A DNA stretch of 64,000 nucleotides from positions 1,404,501 to 1,468,500 of the forward strand of contig NZ_CP091037.1 in the NCBI RefSeq assembly GCF_021534965.1. Direction: 5' to 3'. A program made the position numbers and the translations under genes. Numbering within the stretch: position 1 is the stretch's first letter; each line of letters opens with the position of its first letter. Shown one piece after another: positions 23,977 to 33,561 of the stretch. Below the pieces are notes generated by a model. The model saw nothing but the letters and a program-made list of their open reading frames with translations. It was not told the DNA's origin and ran no database searches. This stretch comes from Muricauda sp. SCSIO 65647 (GTDB taxonomy: Bacteria; Bacteroidota; Bacteroidia; Flavobacteriales; Flavobacteriaceae).

Positions 23977-25110
23977 TTGGACGAAAACTACACATATGGT
24001 TTTTTGAGTGCCGTGCACATCATGGCCGGCCTCCACGGCGTATTTTTGGCCGCCATTCTGCTTTTTAAAAAAAGCCTTGCATCCAAAAGCAATGGATTTT
24101 TAGCCTTGGCACTCCTTGCCGTATCCATTATCGTTTGCTATGACTTTTTTTACTATTCCTATGAAGAGGAGCAACTGCCGTTGCTCGTTCAATATGCACC
24201 CATTTATATAAGAACTGCAATTCCGATCGGGCTTTACTTCTTTGTTCGTTTCCTAATTGATCCCTTGGGTCAATTGAAGAAATGGGAGCGATTATGGTAC
24301 GTCCCCATCGTTTTGGAGCTGGTTATCGAGTTGGCCTATATCCCTGTCAATCTTTTTTTAAATGATGCTTTCATTGCTCCCGCGGAATATCTGTTGTTGA
24401 TCACAGAAGAATCCATAGGTTTGATCGCTGGTATAATCTTCCCCTGTTTCGCTATCCACAAGATCAACCTCTATCAAAAATTTCTACTTGACAATTATTC
24501 CTCCATTTCAGGAAAAAGCTTGCGCTGGTTGCGAAACCTTATTGCCATTGTTTTAGTAATTATGATCATCTGGCTTTTCAGCCATATCCAGTTTATTCTT
24601 GGATATGAAAATGAAGGCACCTACACCTTTGTTTCTTTGGGAATGATTCTTTTTCTTTTCTGGATGGGCTACTTTGTCATTTTACAATATCCGCTGTTCA
24701 AAGTGGTTCCTTACCAAAAAACAAAGGAGGTCTTGGGCCCTTCAAAAAAGTTGTCACCGAAAACCGATGAATACCATCAAAACCTCTTAAAACTAATGGA
24801 AGAAGAATCTGTGTATACCGATACGGAACTAACCCTTTCCGGTTTAGCGGAAAAACTAGCGATAAGTCCGGGGTATCTCTCCCAAATCATCAATGATAAA
24901 GAAAATAAGAACTTCTTTGAATTTGTAAATCAGTATCGAATAGAGGCAGTAAAAAGAAAATTGATGAATTCAGATTACAATCAATACAGCATTATGGGCA
25001 TTGCCTTGGAAAGTGGATTCAATTCAAAATCTACATTTAATTCGTTGTTCAAAAAATACACCGGACAGACCCCGTCCTCCTTCAAAAAATCATTTCAAAC
25101 TTCAATTTGA
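23977..25110 (+). CDS. Membrane-bound AraC-family transcriptional regulator
   Basis: A 377-residue protein with an N-terminal membrane sensor of seven hydrophobic segments (about residues 8-225) and a C-terminal AraC HTH pair: LSGLAEKLAISPGYLSQIIN, then SIMGIALESGFNSKSTFNSL and FKKYTGQTPSSFKK. The start is TTG 23977. This 7TM-AraC architecture is frequent in Bacteroidota. Probable control of neighbouring genes (SDR upstream, amine oxidase downstream) is inferred from position only. Confidence 0.82.
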   Translation: MDENYTYGFLSAVHIMAGLHGVFLAAILLFKKSLASKSNGFLALALLAVSIIVCYDFFYYSYEEEQLPLLVQYAPIYIRTAIPIGLYFFVRFLIDPLGQLKKWERLWYVPIVLELVIELAYIPVNLFLNDAFIAPAEYLLLITEESIGLIAGIIFPCFAIHKINLYQKFLLDNYSSISGKSLRWLRNLIAIVLVIMIIWLFSHIQFILGYENEGTYTFVSLGMILFLFWMGYFVILQYPLFKVVPYQKTKEVLGPSKKLSPKTDEYHQNLLKLMEEESVYTDTELTLSGLAEKLAISPGYLSQIINDKENKNFFEFVNQYRIEAVKRKLMNSDYNQYSIMGIALESGFNSKSTFNSLFKKYTGQTPSSFKKSFQTSI

Positions 25111-25207
25111 TTAAAAGTTAGTCCGAAATACCACAATTTTAAACTCGTTGGACGTTTCAAAATAAGGTTTCTCCATTTTTGTTTTGTAATCAGTAAAACA
25201 AAAAATT

Positions 25208-26398
25208 ATGGATCGTAGAGAATTTGTCGCTGCCTGTAGCCTATTCGGTATTTCCCTTCCTTTCCAATCTTTCCTTCAAGCCTGCTCAGAAGATGATGAA
25301 GCCACCATTGCAGCTGGAAATTTTGATGGATCGGTTTTGATAATTGGAGCTGGCGCGGCCGGAATGGCCACGGCCTATTTACTGCAACAACAAGGTATCG
25401 ACTATCAACTATTGGAAGCCGACACTTCGTATGGTGGTCGCTTTCGCACCAATAATTCATTCACTGATTTTCCTATTCCCCTAGGGGCAGAATGGCTACA
25501 CGTTTCCGAATCGGTTTTTGCTGATACCGTAAATGACGAATCAATTCAAATTCCAAAAATCACCCAACGTTATGTGGCGGCTGATACCTATGGACTTTTT
25601 AGCAATGGAACTTTAACCGTTACCGAATTGGGCAATAGTGCCAATATGTTTATCGACCAAAAGTTTATCAATTACTCATGGTTCGATTTTTTCGAGGAAT
25701 ACATCGTTCCCAGTATCCGAAACCAGATGCAGTTCAACACCCAAATCGCTTCCATTGATTATTCGGGCGACAAGGTCGTTGCCAGTGACACCAATGGCAA
25801 TCAGTACGAAGCGGATAAACTGGTGCTGACCGTCCCCTTAAAATTGTTACAATTGGGCCAGGTCGATTTCAATCCGGCATTGCCCAATAACAAACAAAGA
25901 ACCATAGCCGATGCCACTATTTGGAGCGGTATCAAAATCTTCTTGAAGTTTTCAGAACAGTTCTATCCTACTTTTTTAGAGTTTGATGACAGTGAAACCA
26001 GTGAGGGCCAGCGCATGTATTACGATGTGGCCTACGGGCAAAATTCAGCTGACAACGTTTTAGGGCTTTTTTCAGTTGGAAAACAGGCCGAAGTCTATCA
26101 AGGTTTTAGTGGAGATGCCCTAAGGGATTATGTGCTGAATGAGTTGGATGAGGTTTTTGATGGAAAAGCATCGGAAACCTTTCAAGATATCTTGGTGCAA
26201 AACTGGAACGAACAACCTTTTGCCCGAGCCGCTTATTTAGAGGACAACGCTTCCAGCTCCATTTCACGAACAATGGCCACATCGGTAAACGGCAAACTTT
26301 ACTTCGCCGGTTGTTCCTATACCCAAGAAGACGATTGGAGTTCGGTACATACCGCTGCACGTTCGGCCCGGGATGCCGTTCGTGAACTGCTACAGTAG
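25208..26398 (+). CDS. Exported FAD-dependent amine oxidase-like protein
   Basis: A 396-residue flavoprotein. The N-terminus has a twin-arginine-like start (MDRREFVAA) and a possible lipobox ending FLQAC. The Rossmann FAD site is VLIIGAGAAGMATAYLLQQQ (about residues 38-57), followed by YGGRFRTN. The C-terminal flavin-binding segment is GKLYFAGCSYTQEDDW then SSVHTAARSARDAV. Family: flavin monoamine oxidase/phytoene-desaturase-like. The Tat-type signal suggests export of a folded flavin-loaded protein; the substrate is unknown. Confidence 0.82.
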   Translation: MDRREFVAACSLFGISLPFQSFLQACSEDDEATIAAGNFDGSVLIIGAGAAGMATAYLLQQQGIDYQLLEADTSYGGRFRTNNSFTDFPIPLGAEWLHVSESVFADTVNDESIQIPKITQRYVAADTYGLFSNGTLTVTELGNSANMFIDQKFINYSWFDFFEEYIVPSIRNQMQFNTQIASIDYSGDKVVASDTNGNQYEADKLVLTVPLKLLQLGQVDFNPALPNNKQRTIADATIWSGIKIFLKFSEQFYPTFLEFDDSETSEGQRMYYDVAYGQNSADNVLGLFSVGKQAEVYQGFSGDALRDYVLNELDEVFDGKASETFQDILVQNWNEQPFARAAYLEDNASSSISRTMATSVNGKLYFAGCSYTQEDDWSSVHTAARSARDAVRELLQ

Positions 26399-26446
26399 TT
26401 GGTATCACCGATCAAGCTTCGTATCTTAGAAATGGAATCCTTGTAA

Positions 26447-27184
26447 ATGAGCATCGACCATAACGAAGATATCGTACACGGCAAATCAGGTTTATTCAAA
26501 CGTTTCGAAAAATACCTCGGTGAATTTGTCTATGGCGGCATCGATGGCTGTGTGACCACCTTTGCCGTGGTCTCAGGCTCTGTTGGTGCGGGATTGGACA
26601 GCTCGATCATCATCATTCTTGGGTTCGCCAATTTGTTGGCTGATGGGTTTGCCATGTCGATAGGGGCCTATCTTTCGACCAAATCTGAACAAGACAATTA
26701 CAATAAGCACAAACAGGTAGAATATTGGGAAGTGGACAACCTCCCTGAAATGGAAAAAGAGGAAATTCGCGAAATCTATGCCGCCAAGGGTTTTAAAGGG
26801 GAGTTACTGGAGCAAGTGGTGAACATAATTACAAGTAATAAAGAAGTTTGGGTAAACACCATGATGAAAGAAGAATTGCAGATGATAAAAGAAGAGCGCT
26901 CACCCTTTTGGATCGGGGCCACCACCTATATGTCATTCATTTTAATAGGTCTGATTCCACTTTTCATCTATGTGGTAGATTACATTTCTCCATTACATCA
27001 GAACTTGTTTGTCATCTCATCTGTTTTAACGGCACTCGGTTTTATTGTCATCGGATGGTTAAAGACCTACGTCAACCAGACCTCTGTTCTAAAGGGAATT
27101 CTAGAAACCCTTATCTTGGGTGGAATTGCTGCGGTCGTCGCCTATTTTGTCGGGGACTTTTTAGAACAATTAATCGTTGGATAA
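26447..27184 (+). CDS. VIT1/CCC1-family iron/manganese transporter
   Basis: A 245-residue protein with the VIT/CCC1 signature: YLGEFVYGGIDGCVTTFAVV, GFANLLADGFAMSIGAYLST at residues ~64-83, a cytoplasmic acidic metal-binding helical hairpin (NLPEMEKEEIREIYAAKGF; EVWVNTMMKEELQMIKEE), then three more helices. Exports or sequesters Fe(II)/Mn(II). The next gene follows after 3 nt. Confidence 0.9.
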   Translation: MSIDHNEDIVHGKSGLFKRFEKYLGEFVYGGIDGCVTTFAVVSGSVGAGLDSSIIIILGFANLLADGFAMSIGAYLSTKSEQDNYNKHKQVEYWEVDNLPEMEKEEIREIYAAKGFKGELLEQVVNIITSNKEVWVNTMMKEELQMIKEERSPFWIGATTYMSFILIGLIPLFIYVVDYISPLHQNLFVISSVLTALGFIVIGWLKTYVNQTSVLKGILETLILGGIAAVVAYFVGDFLEQLIVG

Positions 27185-27187
27185 CCT

Positions 27188-27664
27188 ATGAAAGCGGCCA
27201 CCGTTTCCCAGCTAAAAAAAGAACTGCAATACCGAAATCAAGAAGAATTGCTGGAACTTTGCCTTCGGCTTTCCAAATTTAAAAAGGAAAACAAAGAACT
27301 GCTCACCTATTTGCTCTTTGAGGCCGACAATGAAGCGGGGTATATTGAAACCGTTAAGGAAGAAGTTGACGGGCTTTTTTCAGAAATCAATACCAATAGT
27401 TATTTCTACATCAAAAAAAGTGTCAGGAAAATATTGAGAATACTCAAAAAGTACATTCGCTATTCTGGCAACAAAGCCACGGAAGTTGAACTTCTGTTGT
27501 ACTTCTGCCAAAAGCTGAGTGAATTTAGGCCCGCCATAAGAAGAAATACCACTCTGACCAATTTATATGAGCGGCAATTACTGTTCATCGAAAAGAAGAT
27601 AATGCTGCTCCATGAAGATCTGCAATATGATTATGGTGCGGTTTTGCATGAATTGAGAACATGA
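27188..27664 (+). CDS. Small helical protein of unknown function
   Basis: A 158-residue, all-helical, Lys/Glu/Leu-rich cytoplasmic protein (SQLKKELQYRNQEELLELCL; KSVRKILRILKKYIRYSGNK). No domain recognised. It lies 3 nt after the VIT1-like gene and overlaps the start of the next AraC regulator by 4 nt (ATGA), so the three genes are one operon. Confidence 0.7.
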   Translation: MKAATVSQLKKELQYRNQEELLELCLRLSKFKKENKELLTYLLFEADNEAGYIETVKEEVDGLFSEINTNSYFYIKKSVRKILRILKKYIRYSGNKATEVELLLYFCQKLSEFRPAIRRNTTLTNLYERQLLFIEKKIMLLHEDLQYDYGAVLHELRT

Positions 27665-28584
27665 ATGCCATAGCACACTACCATACCCTCGAAGCCTATT
27701 GTAGGGCCATAAATATTGCACCCCCAAAGTGGTCTGGTTTTGATATTCGAAGCTTTGGCGAAAATATGAAATCGGTAAAACATAAAATGCCCCCGTTCAA
27801 GCATGAATTCTATGCCATTGCCCTTAAATTGGACGGCAGCGGGTATGCCAAAACCGGAAATTATAGCACCGAGAAGTTGAAGGCCACCGTTTTTTTCAAT
27901 TCTCCCTATCAAATACTGCAATGGGACATCGCACCAGACTGGAATGGTTATTACATTATTTTTTCAGAAGAGTTCTATCGCAACCCACCCAATAAAAACC
28001 GAATTACAGAACGCTTCCCCTATTTATTATCCGATAAAACGTTGCCATTGTCTATCACTACCGAAGAAACACAGGTCTTGGAGAAACTGTTTCAAGACAT
28101 GCTGTTTGAATTCGTAGCAGAACAGAAACAAAGTCAAGAAATCATACGTTTCTATATAAACATCTTGCTCTTGAAAGTAGGGCGTTTGTTCGAATCACAA
28201 TCAAAAGGTCTGACCATTGATCGCGAGCAGCGCAATAACGATATCAAAACGGTCAGTCGCTTTAAAACAATCATGGAGTTGGCATTTCAGCCAGATAAGA
28301 CCTACGGTACATCACATCCTCATCAAGTACGCTTTTACGCAGATAAAGTGAATTTGCACCCCAATCATTTCAATGCGGTCATAAAACGTATTACCGACAA
28401 ATCGGCATCTGAACATATCTACGGGCACATATTGTCGTTGGCCAAATCAAAACTTTTGAATTCGACCACTTCGGTCAAAGAGATTGCCTATGAACTCTAT
28501 TATTCTTACCCGAACCATTTTGGCAATTTCTTTAAAACCCGAACCGGAATGACCCCTTCCGAATTTCGAAAAGCCCATTCGTAG
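27661..28584 (+). CDS. AraC-family transcriptional regulator
   Basis: A 307-residue soluble regulator. The N-terminal cupin-like ligand domain contains EFYAIALKLDGSGYAKTGNY. The C-terminal AraC domain shows VRFYADKVNLHPNHFNAVIK and SVKEIAYELYYSYPNHFGNF then FKTRTGMTPSEFRK. It overlaps the preceding gene by 4 nt. The inducer and targets are unknown; the divergent arrangement seen for many AraC activators is absent here. Confidence 0.85.
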   Translation: MNAIAHYHTLEAYCRAINIAPPKWSGFDIRSFGENMKSVKHKMPPFKHEFYAIALKLDGSGYAKTGNYSTEKLKATVFFNSPYQILQWDIAPDWNGYYIIFSEEFYRNPPNKNRITERFPYLLSDKTLPLSITTEETQVLEKLFQDMLFEFVAEQKQSQEIIRFYINILLLKVGRLFESQSKGLTIDREQRNNDIKTVSRFKTIMELAFQPDKTYGTSHPHQVRFYADKVNLHPNHFNAVIKRITDKSASEHIYGHILSLAKSKLLNSTTSVKEIAYELYYSYPNHFGNFFKTRTGMTPSEFRKAHS

Positions 28585-28707
28585 CGGAACCATACCCTCT
28601 TTTTTGACCCTTTCTTTGAATTCTGTACCTAATGCTATGAATTCTATAGGATGTAGGCTGCATCTACTCTTTAGCTTTGTGGCATCAAATTAAAAAATCA
28701 GGTAGGC

Positions 28708-30609
28708 ATGAAAAATTTACTAATGATACTGGTCCTCTTCACATTGGGCTGTAAAACGAACTCGAACGAAAATCAAATAACCATGGAAACGAAAATTGAG
28801 GAACCCTCCATTGAACAAGAACAAAAAGCCATAAAAGGTGTGCTCTTGCAACTTTTTAGTGCAACTGACAACCGAAATTGGGATGGCGTAAAAGCCACGA
28901 TGAACGATTCTGTGTACGCAGACTACAGTGCACTTGGGGGTGAGGCCGCTTTTAAAACCCCAGACGAAATTTTGAACGGCTGGAAACAGCTATTGCCCGG
29001 GTTTGAACGCACTGTACATCAACCCCACAATTTTGCCATTTGGGTTGCGGGCAATCGTGCCACGGCCACTTTAGATGCAATTGCCACCCATTTTCTGGAA
29101 GATGATTTCTGGACCGTTTTTGTTGGTTACGATACGGAGTTTATCAAACAAAATGGCCAATGGAAACTGGCTCGAATCGATTTAAGCCTGTATGACCAGA
29201 CCGGAAATGGACAATTGCCCCAGATGGCCATGGAACATGTGAAAAATGGAACCATCCCCCCTTTGGTCGAAGCAAAAAATGTAGCCTCCATTGAAAAATT
29301 CTTTACTTCTTTGGAAGAACAAGACCTAGAAGGTGTACTTTCTTCATTAGACGAAAATGTGGTACAAGAAATGCCGTTTGCGCCAAAAAACTTTCCAAAA
29401 TCCTTAGTGGGTCTAAAGGCCATGCGTAACCAATATACTGGCGTCATGGACTACACCCAAAAATATGACCGTGAATATTTTGGTACTGCCAACCCCAATG
29501 TGATCATTGCCAAATTCAATGGTACCATCACAACCGGGGAAGGCAAACCGTATAACAACTCCTATGTCGGAATCTACACGATTTCCGAAAATGGAAAAAT
29601 CAAAAAGTTTATCGAGCATTTTAATCCAGATATCCTGCTTAACGGATGGCCCGGACTGCAACCGGAAATCTATTCGGTACATGCGGCCGGTGCAAGAACT
29701 GACAGTGGTGTTACCCAAGAAAAAGTAGCCTTTAGCAGTAATGGGGTGCTCTTAAAAGGACATTTATTTCTACCTCCCAACTTTGATGGTGGCAAAAAGT
29801 ACCCGACCGCCATTGTTACGGGCAGTTGGACCAGTGTCAAAGAGCAAATGCCCGATGAATACGCCAGTCTTTTGGCAAAAGATGGTTTTATTACCCTGAC
29901 CTTTGACTTTACGGGCTTTGGAGAAAGTGAGGGCCAGCCAAGGTTTTTGGAAGATTATCATCTAAAGATCACCGATATCAAAGCGGCAGTCGATTATCTG
30001 TCACAGCACCCGAATGTCGATATTGAAAACGTAACAGGCCTTGGGGTATGTGCAAGTTCTGGCTATATGGCCCATGCCACCGCCCAAGACGAACGCATCA
30101 AGAAATTGGTTCTGGTAGCACCATGGTTGCACAATGCAGAAATTGCCAGAATGATCTACGACATGCGCCCCGGAGGAACCGATGGCCTTTTGCAGGCAGC
30201 CAAAGAGGCCAAAATCAACTATGCAGAAACCGGGGTTATGGAATACGTGCTAGCGGCCAGTGAACTAGATCCGCTAAGTGCGATGTATGTTCCCGAAAAC
30301 GCCTTTGATTACTACCTCAACCCATCAAAAGCGGCCGGCCCCAAATACGCCAACCTATTTGCGGTAAGCAGTTGGGAACCTTGGCTGACCTTTGACGGCA
30401 TTTCGGCCGGCAAAGAGATAGAACAACCCGTATTCATTGTTCATAGTGAAAGTGGTGCCGTTCCGCAGGGCGCAAAAGAATTCTATGAACTCCTCAAAGG
30501 TGAGAAGCAAATTAAATGGCTGAACGATTTTGATCAACAACAACTGTACTTTGAAGCAGATGCCGTAAACACCGCAATAGGTGAAGTTGTTGCTTACTTG
30601 AAAAAGTAA
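28708..30609 (+). CDS. Lipoprotein with two SnoaL/NTF2-like domains fused to an alpha/beta hydrolase
   Basis: A 633-residue lipoprotein (LVLFTLGC). Residues ~33-165 form one NTF2/SnoaL-like domain (DNRNWDGVKATMNDSVYADY), and ~185-310 a second (FFTSLEEQDLEGVLSSLDEN; KFIEHFNPDILL). About 330-633 is an alpha/beta hydrolase with oxyanion region VTGSWTSVKEQMPDEYA, FDFTGFGESEGQPRFLEDY, the nucleophile segment GLGVCASSGYMAHA and AAKEFYELLKGEKQIKWL near the end. The hydrolase resembles the YcjY/dienelactone hydrolase group. This triple fusion is unusual; exported esterase-like activity is inferred. It is followed by a strong terminator. Confidence 0.8.
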   Translation: MKNLLMILVLFTLGCKTNSNENQITMETKIEEPSIEQEQKAIKGVLLQLFSATDNRNWDGVKATMNDSVYADYSALGGEAAFKTPDEILNGWKQLLPGFERTVHQPHNFAIWVAGNRATATLDAIATHFLEDDFWTVFVGYDTEFIKQNGQWKLARIDLSLYDQTGNGQLPQMAMEHVKNGTIPPLVEAKNVASIEKFFTSLEEQDLEGVLSSLDENVVQEMPFAPKNFPKSLVGLKAMRNQYTGVMDYTQKYDREYFGTANPNVIIAKFNGTITTGEGKPYNNSYVGIYTISENGKIKKFIEHFNPDILLNGWPGLQPEIYSVHAAGARTDSGVTQEKVAFSSNGVLLKGHLFLPPNFDGGKKYPTAIVTGSWTSVKEQMPDEYASLLAKDGFITLTFDFTGFGESEGQPRFLEDYHLKITDIKAAVDYLSQHPNVDIENVTGLGVCASSGYMAHATAQDERIKKLVLVAPWLHNAEIARMIYDMRPGGTDGLLQAAKEAKINYAETGVMEYVLAASELDPLSAMYVPENAFDYYLNPSKAAGPKYANLFAVSSWEPWLTFDGISAGKEIEQPVFIVHSESGAVPQGAKEFYELLKGEKQIKWLNDFDQQQLYFEADAVNTAIGEVVAYLKK

Positions 30610-30634
30610 ATTTACAGCCGCTGTAAAAGCGCTG

Positions 30635-30676
30635 GTCCACTGAAAATGTAGTACCTTTTCAGTGGACTTTTCTTTT
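30635..30676 (+). terminator. Rho-independent terminator
   Basis: Perfect 12-bp stem GTCCACTGAAAA/TTTTCAGTGGAC with a 9-nt loop followed by TTTTCTTTT, 26 nt after the hydrolase stop codon. Confidence 0.9.
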
Positions 30677-30700
30677 GTACGTTTCGAGACAAGATAATGG

Positions 30701-32626
30701 ATGATGGCCATAAAACATTTCTTTTTGTCAATCTTGTTTTTCTTGGGTCAGTTCACAAGCTTGGCCCAAGTAAAGATCACGCTGTCCAATACGGCAAAAG
30801 ATAATGTCATCAACGCCAGTACGGGAATAGTATTGGTGCGCACCGGAAAGGAGTTGTATGGTATAAGTCCTGAAAGCAAGACCATCATCTGGAAAAACGA
30901 ATCACTCGGAAAAGTGGATCTTGATTCCTATTATGGGATTCCCTTTACGCCCTTGGCCATTTTTGAGGGCAAACCTGTGGTAAATTCCAAACTACTTTCG
31001 AACACCGTCAATGCCAAGGGCACCTCTCGAATAATGATGAACGTTACCACAGGAAAGGTACTTTTCGATTCTGAGAAGGTCGGATTTAAGTCTGTAAACC
31101 GTACCCTATTGATTCCTGGACAAAAGGCCATTCTTGTAGATGGCATCAAGGACAAAAAACTAGCGGTTGCCCTTTTTGACCATAAAGACCAAAAAATGCG
31201 CTGGCAGAACGATTTGACCAACGCTACATTTTTCAAAAACCTTAAGGGGACCCTTTTTCAGAAGGAAAAAATTCTGTTGGACAAAAACCAAAATGTTTTT
31301 TGGTTACGAAACAACCACTTGTTGAATATGAATGGCACCACTGGTGAAATTATCTATCAAAAGGAAAATATTGAATCAATAGCGATCGATCCAAAAAAAG
31401 AAGTGGTCTACCTGTTTACCCGGGCAAACGAAGGGGAAAAATTAATGCGGTTTACAGAGGTCATGGCTTATTCCACTAATGGCATGAAACCCTTATGGAA
31501 AAAGGCAGCCAGAATCAGGGGGGCGATCAAGGAGATGGTTTTCGATGGCTCCAAGCTCGTCGCGGTCACCTCTACCGGGTTCAATATTCTTCATGAAAGC
31601 GGTCAGAAACAATGGGCCGAAATGGAGGCGCTGCCATTGATCAAAAAAATTGTGCCCGTTGAAACAGGATTTTTAGTGATTCAAGAAAAATTCTTGTCAC
31701 ATATTGATGAGAAGGGCAAAAAAAAATGGCAGAAGCCCATTAAAATTTCCCTTTCCAATGATGAAAGGCCCGTACATCTTTTTGAAAAAGGGTCTGAAGC
31801 ACTATATATAACCCCATCTAGGGCCAACAAGATCAACATCACAAATGGAGAAAAGCATTGGGATGACATTATTCTTAGTGATGCGGACTTTCTGTCAAGA
31901 AATTTGAAACTGAAGGTGCCGCCCTATCGCATTTGGCACGACAGCATTAGGGCACAGTTTGCCGTTTATAGTAAAAATGATCTCTATCTGCTTAACCATG
32001 AGAGCAAAACGACCCCAACCCCTGTTCATTCCTTTGATTTCGGAAGGTTCCTTCCCAATATCAAGATGGGGGAGTTTGGGTATTTTTTAGACCATGACAA
32101 CAAGTACTTCCTATTTGACGGTAAAGGTCATTTGGTCTATGAAAAAAACTATCCTTCCAATACTAAATCTTCCATTTTTGGCGAAACCTTTTATTACCTA
32201 AAAAGGGGGTTAGGGGCCTACAGGGCAGCGACCAATTTCATTTACAGTCAAGCCGTGGAAAATGTTGGCAGCGCGGTCGCTTCAGGAAATTTGGGTTTTC
32301 TAACCGGTTTTGGTTCCAGTATTTATGGCTCTTATCAGGTCTACCAGAACCCTGAAAGAATCATTTCAAATTTAGACGAACTCGGCTTCAGTTCAGGTTT
32401 GGAAACCGTTTTCAAAAGAATTCAGAAAGGGAAAGAAAGTAAAAACGCTATTTTGATCGTTGCGCCCAATGAAGATGAAACGGTGGCCGTTATTCGATTG
32501 GATATTCCCTCTGGCAAAGAGGAGAAATTAAAACAGTTAGATAGAGATGCTTCATTTGTAATCGATCAAGTTGAAAATATCATTTATAGTTTTGATAAAA
32601 AAGAAATTACCATAGAGCGGCTATAG
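30701..32626 (+). CDS. Exported PQQ-type beta-propeller-like protein
   Basis: A 641-residue protein with a signal peptide (ILFFLGQFTSLAQ). The body has repeated Trp-docking-like blades of the outer membrane assembly/PQQ-enzyme type, such as TGIVLVRTGKELYGISPESK, IIWKNESLG, GEIIYQKENI and GEKHWDDIIL. No PQQ or metal ligands are evident, so it is more likely a structural propeller than a dehydrogenase. Residues ~500-560 include a small Gly/Ala-rich segment. It begins 24 nt after the upstream terminator and is monocistronic. Function unknown. Confidence 0.7.
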   Translation: MMAIKHFFLSILFFLGQFTSLAQVKITLSNTAKDNVINASTGIVLVRTGKELYGISPESKTIIWKNESLGKVDLDSYYGIPFTPLAIFEGKPVVNSKLLSNTVNAKGTSRIMMNVTTGKVLFDSEKVGFKSVNRTLLIPGQKAILVDGIKDKKLAVALFDHKDQKMRWQNDLTNATFFKNLKGTLFQKEKILLDKNQNVFWLRNNHLLNMNGTTGEIIYQKENIESIAIDPKKEVVYLFTRANEGEKLMRFTEVMAYSTNGMKPLWKKAARIRGAIKEMVFDGSKLVAVTSTGFNILHESGQKQWAEMEALPLIKKIVPVETGFLVIQEKFLSHIDEKGKKKWQKPIKISLSNDERPVHLFEKGSEALYITPSRANKINITNGEKHWDDIILSDADFLSRNLKLKVPPYRIWHDSIRAQFAVYSKNDLYLLNHESKTTPTPVHSFDFGRFLPNIKMGEFGYFLDHDNKYFLFDGKGHLVYEKNYPSNTKSSIFGETFYYLKRGLGAYRAATNFIYSQAVENVGSAVASGNLGFLTGFGSSIYGSYQVYQNPERIISNLDELGFSSGLETVFKRIQKGKESKNAILIVAPNEDETVAVIRLDIPSGKEEKLKQLDRDASFVIDQVENIIYSFDKKEITIERL

Positions 32627-32774
32627 CTAAGATGTTACAGCCCAACTTTCAATGGTCATAGGTACAAGTCCATTGTGACAAAATGAATAAATTGAGCATT
32701 CTTTTAACAAAAGACCACTTTAGTAATTTTCATGCCCAGACAAACAATATGTTTGGCGCGATATAAGACCGGCC

Positions 32775-33542
32775 ATGGCCTCGAACCAAATACATCAATA
32801 CGAAGAGCTATATCCGTCCGAGGATTTGGAAGACTTTGTTTCCCTGTATTTTAAATCGAAGAATCTTTCTGATGCCCCAGAAAAGATGACCATTTGCCCA
32901 GATGGTTACTTTAAATTGATCGTTCAGCTGAAAGAAGATAACATCATCGCTTATTTTCTTACCGGTCTTTGGGTCAACGAAGTGGAAATAACACTTCCTC
33001 CCCAGGTGACCACCTATGGCATAAAGTTCAAAATAATAGCCGCTGAGTACATTCTAAAAAGGGAAATACAATCCATTCTCAACACGGTGGAACAGTTGGG
33101 TACTGATTACTTGGGCATAGATTCCCTCAAGTTTGGTTCTTTACGGAACGTGGCCGAGCAATTCGAGAAAATCTTAAAGAAGAGACTTCCGCCGAAAGAA
33201 CAAATTCTGGGCAACCGCCTAAGATTAAGTCAATTTCTTTATAGCAATTACAAAGATATTCAGGCCAACGAAGTGGCCGACCAAATCTACTGGTCACATC
33301 GACAGATCAATCGCTACATGAACAAGTATGTCGGAACCACCCTTAAAAAGTATCTCAATGTACAAAAGTGCTACCGTGCCTATCTACAGATACGGGAAGG
33401 TGAATTCTTTCCTGAAAAGGGCTTCTTTGATCAGGCCCATTTTATACGCGAGGTCAAAAAGCATACGGGCCATACCCCTACTTCATTGTACCAGGGCAAA
33501 AATGACCAATTTATACAATTGAACAATATAGGCAAGCTCTAA
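32775..33542 (+). CDS. AraC-family regulator with DUF6597-type N-terminus
   Basis: A 255-residue protein. The N-terminal ~110 residues (QYEELYPSEDLEDFVSLYFK; FKLIVQLKEDNIIAYFLTGL) match the DUF6597-type sensing domain found in many Bacteroidota AraC proteins. The C-terminus has the HTH (ANEVADQIYWSHRQINRYMN; KGFFDQAHFIREVKKHTG). It lies 19 nt upstream of the ferric-reductase-like gene, in the same direction, suggesting it belongs to that operon. Confidence 0.82.
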   Translation: MASNQIHQYEELYPSEDLEDFVSLYFKSKNLSDAPEKMTICPDGYFKLIVQLKEDNIIAYFLTGLWVNEVEITLPPQVTTYGIKFKIIAAEYILKREIQSILNTVEQLGTDYLGIDSLKFGSLRNVAEQFEKILKKRLPPKEQILGNRLRLSQFLYSNYKDIQANEVADQIYWSHRQINRYMNKYVGTTLKKYLNVQKCYRAYLQIREGEFFPEKGFFDQAHFIREVKKHTGHTPTSLYQGKNDQFIQLNNIGKL

Positions 33543-33561
33543 GTTTGGCAAAAACTTAGCC

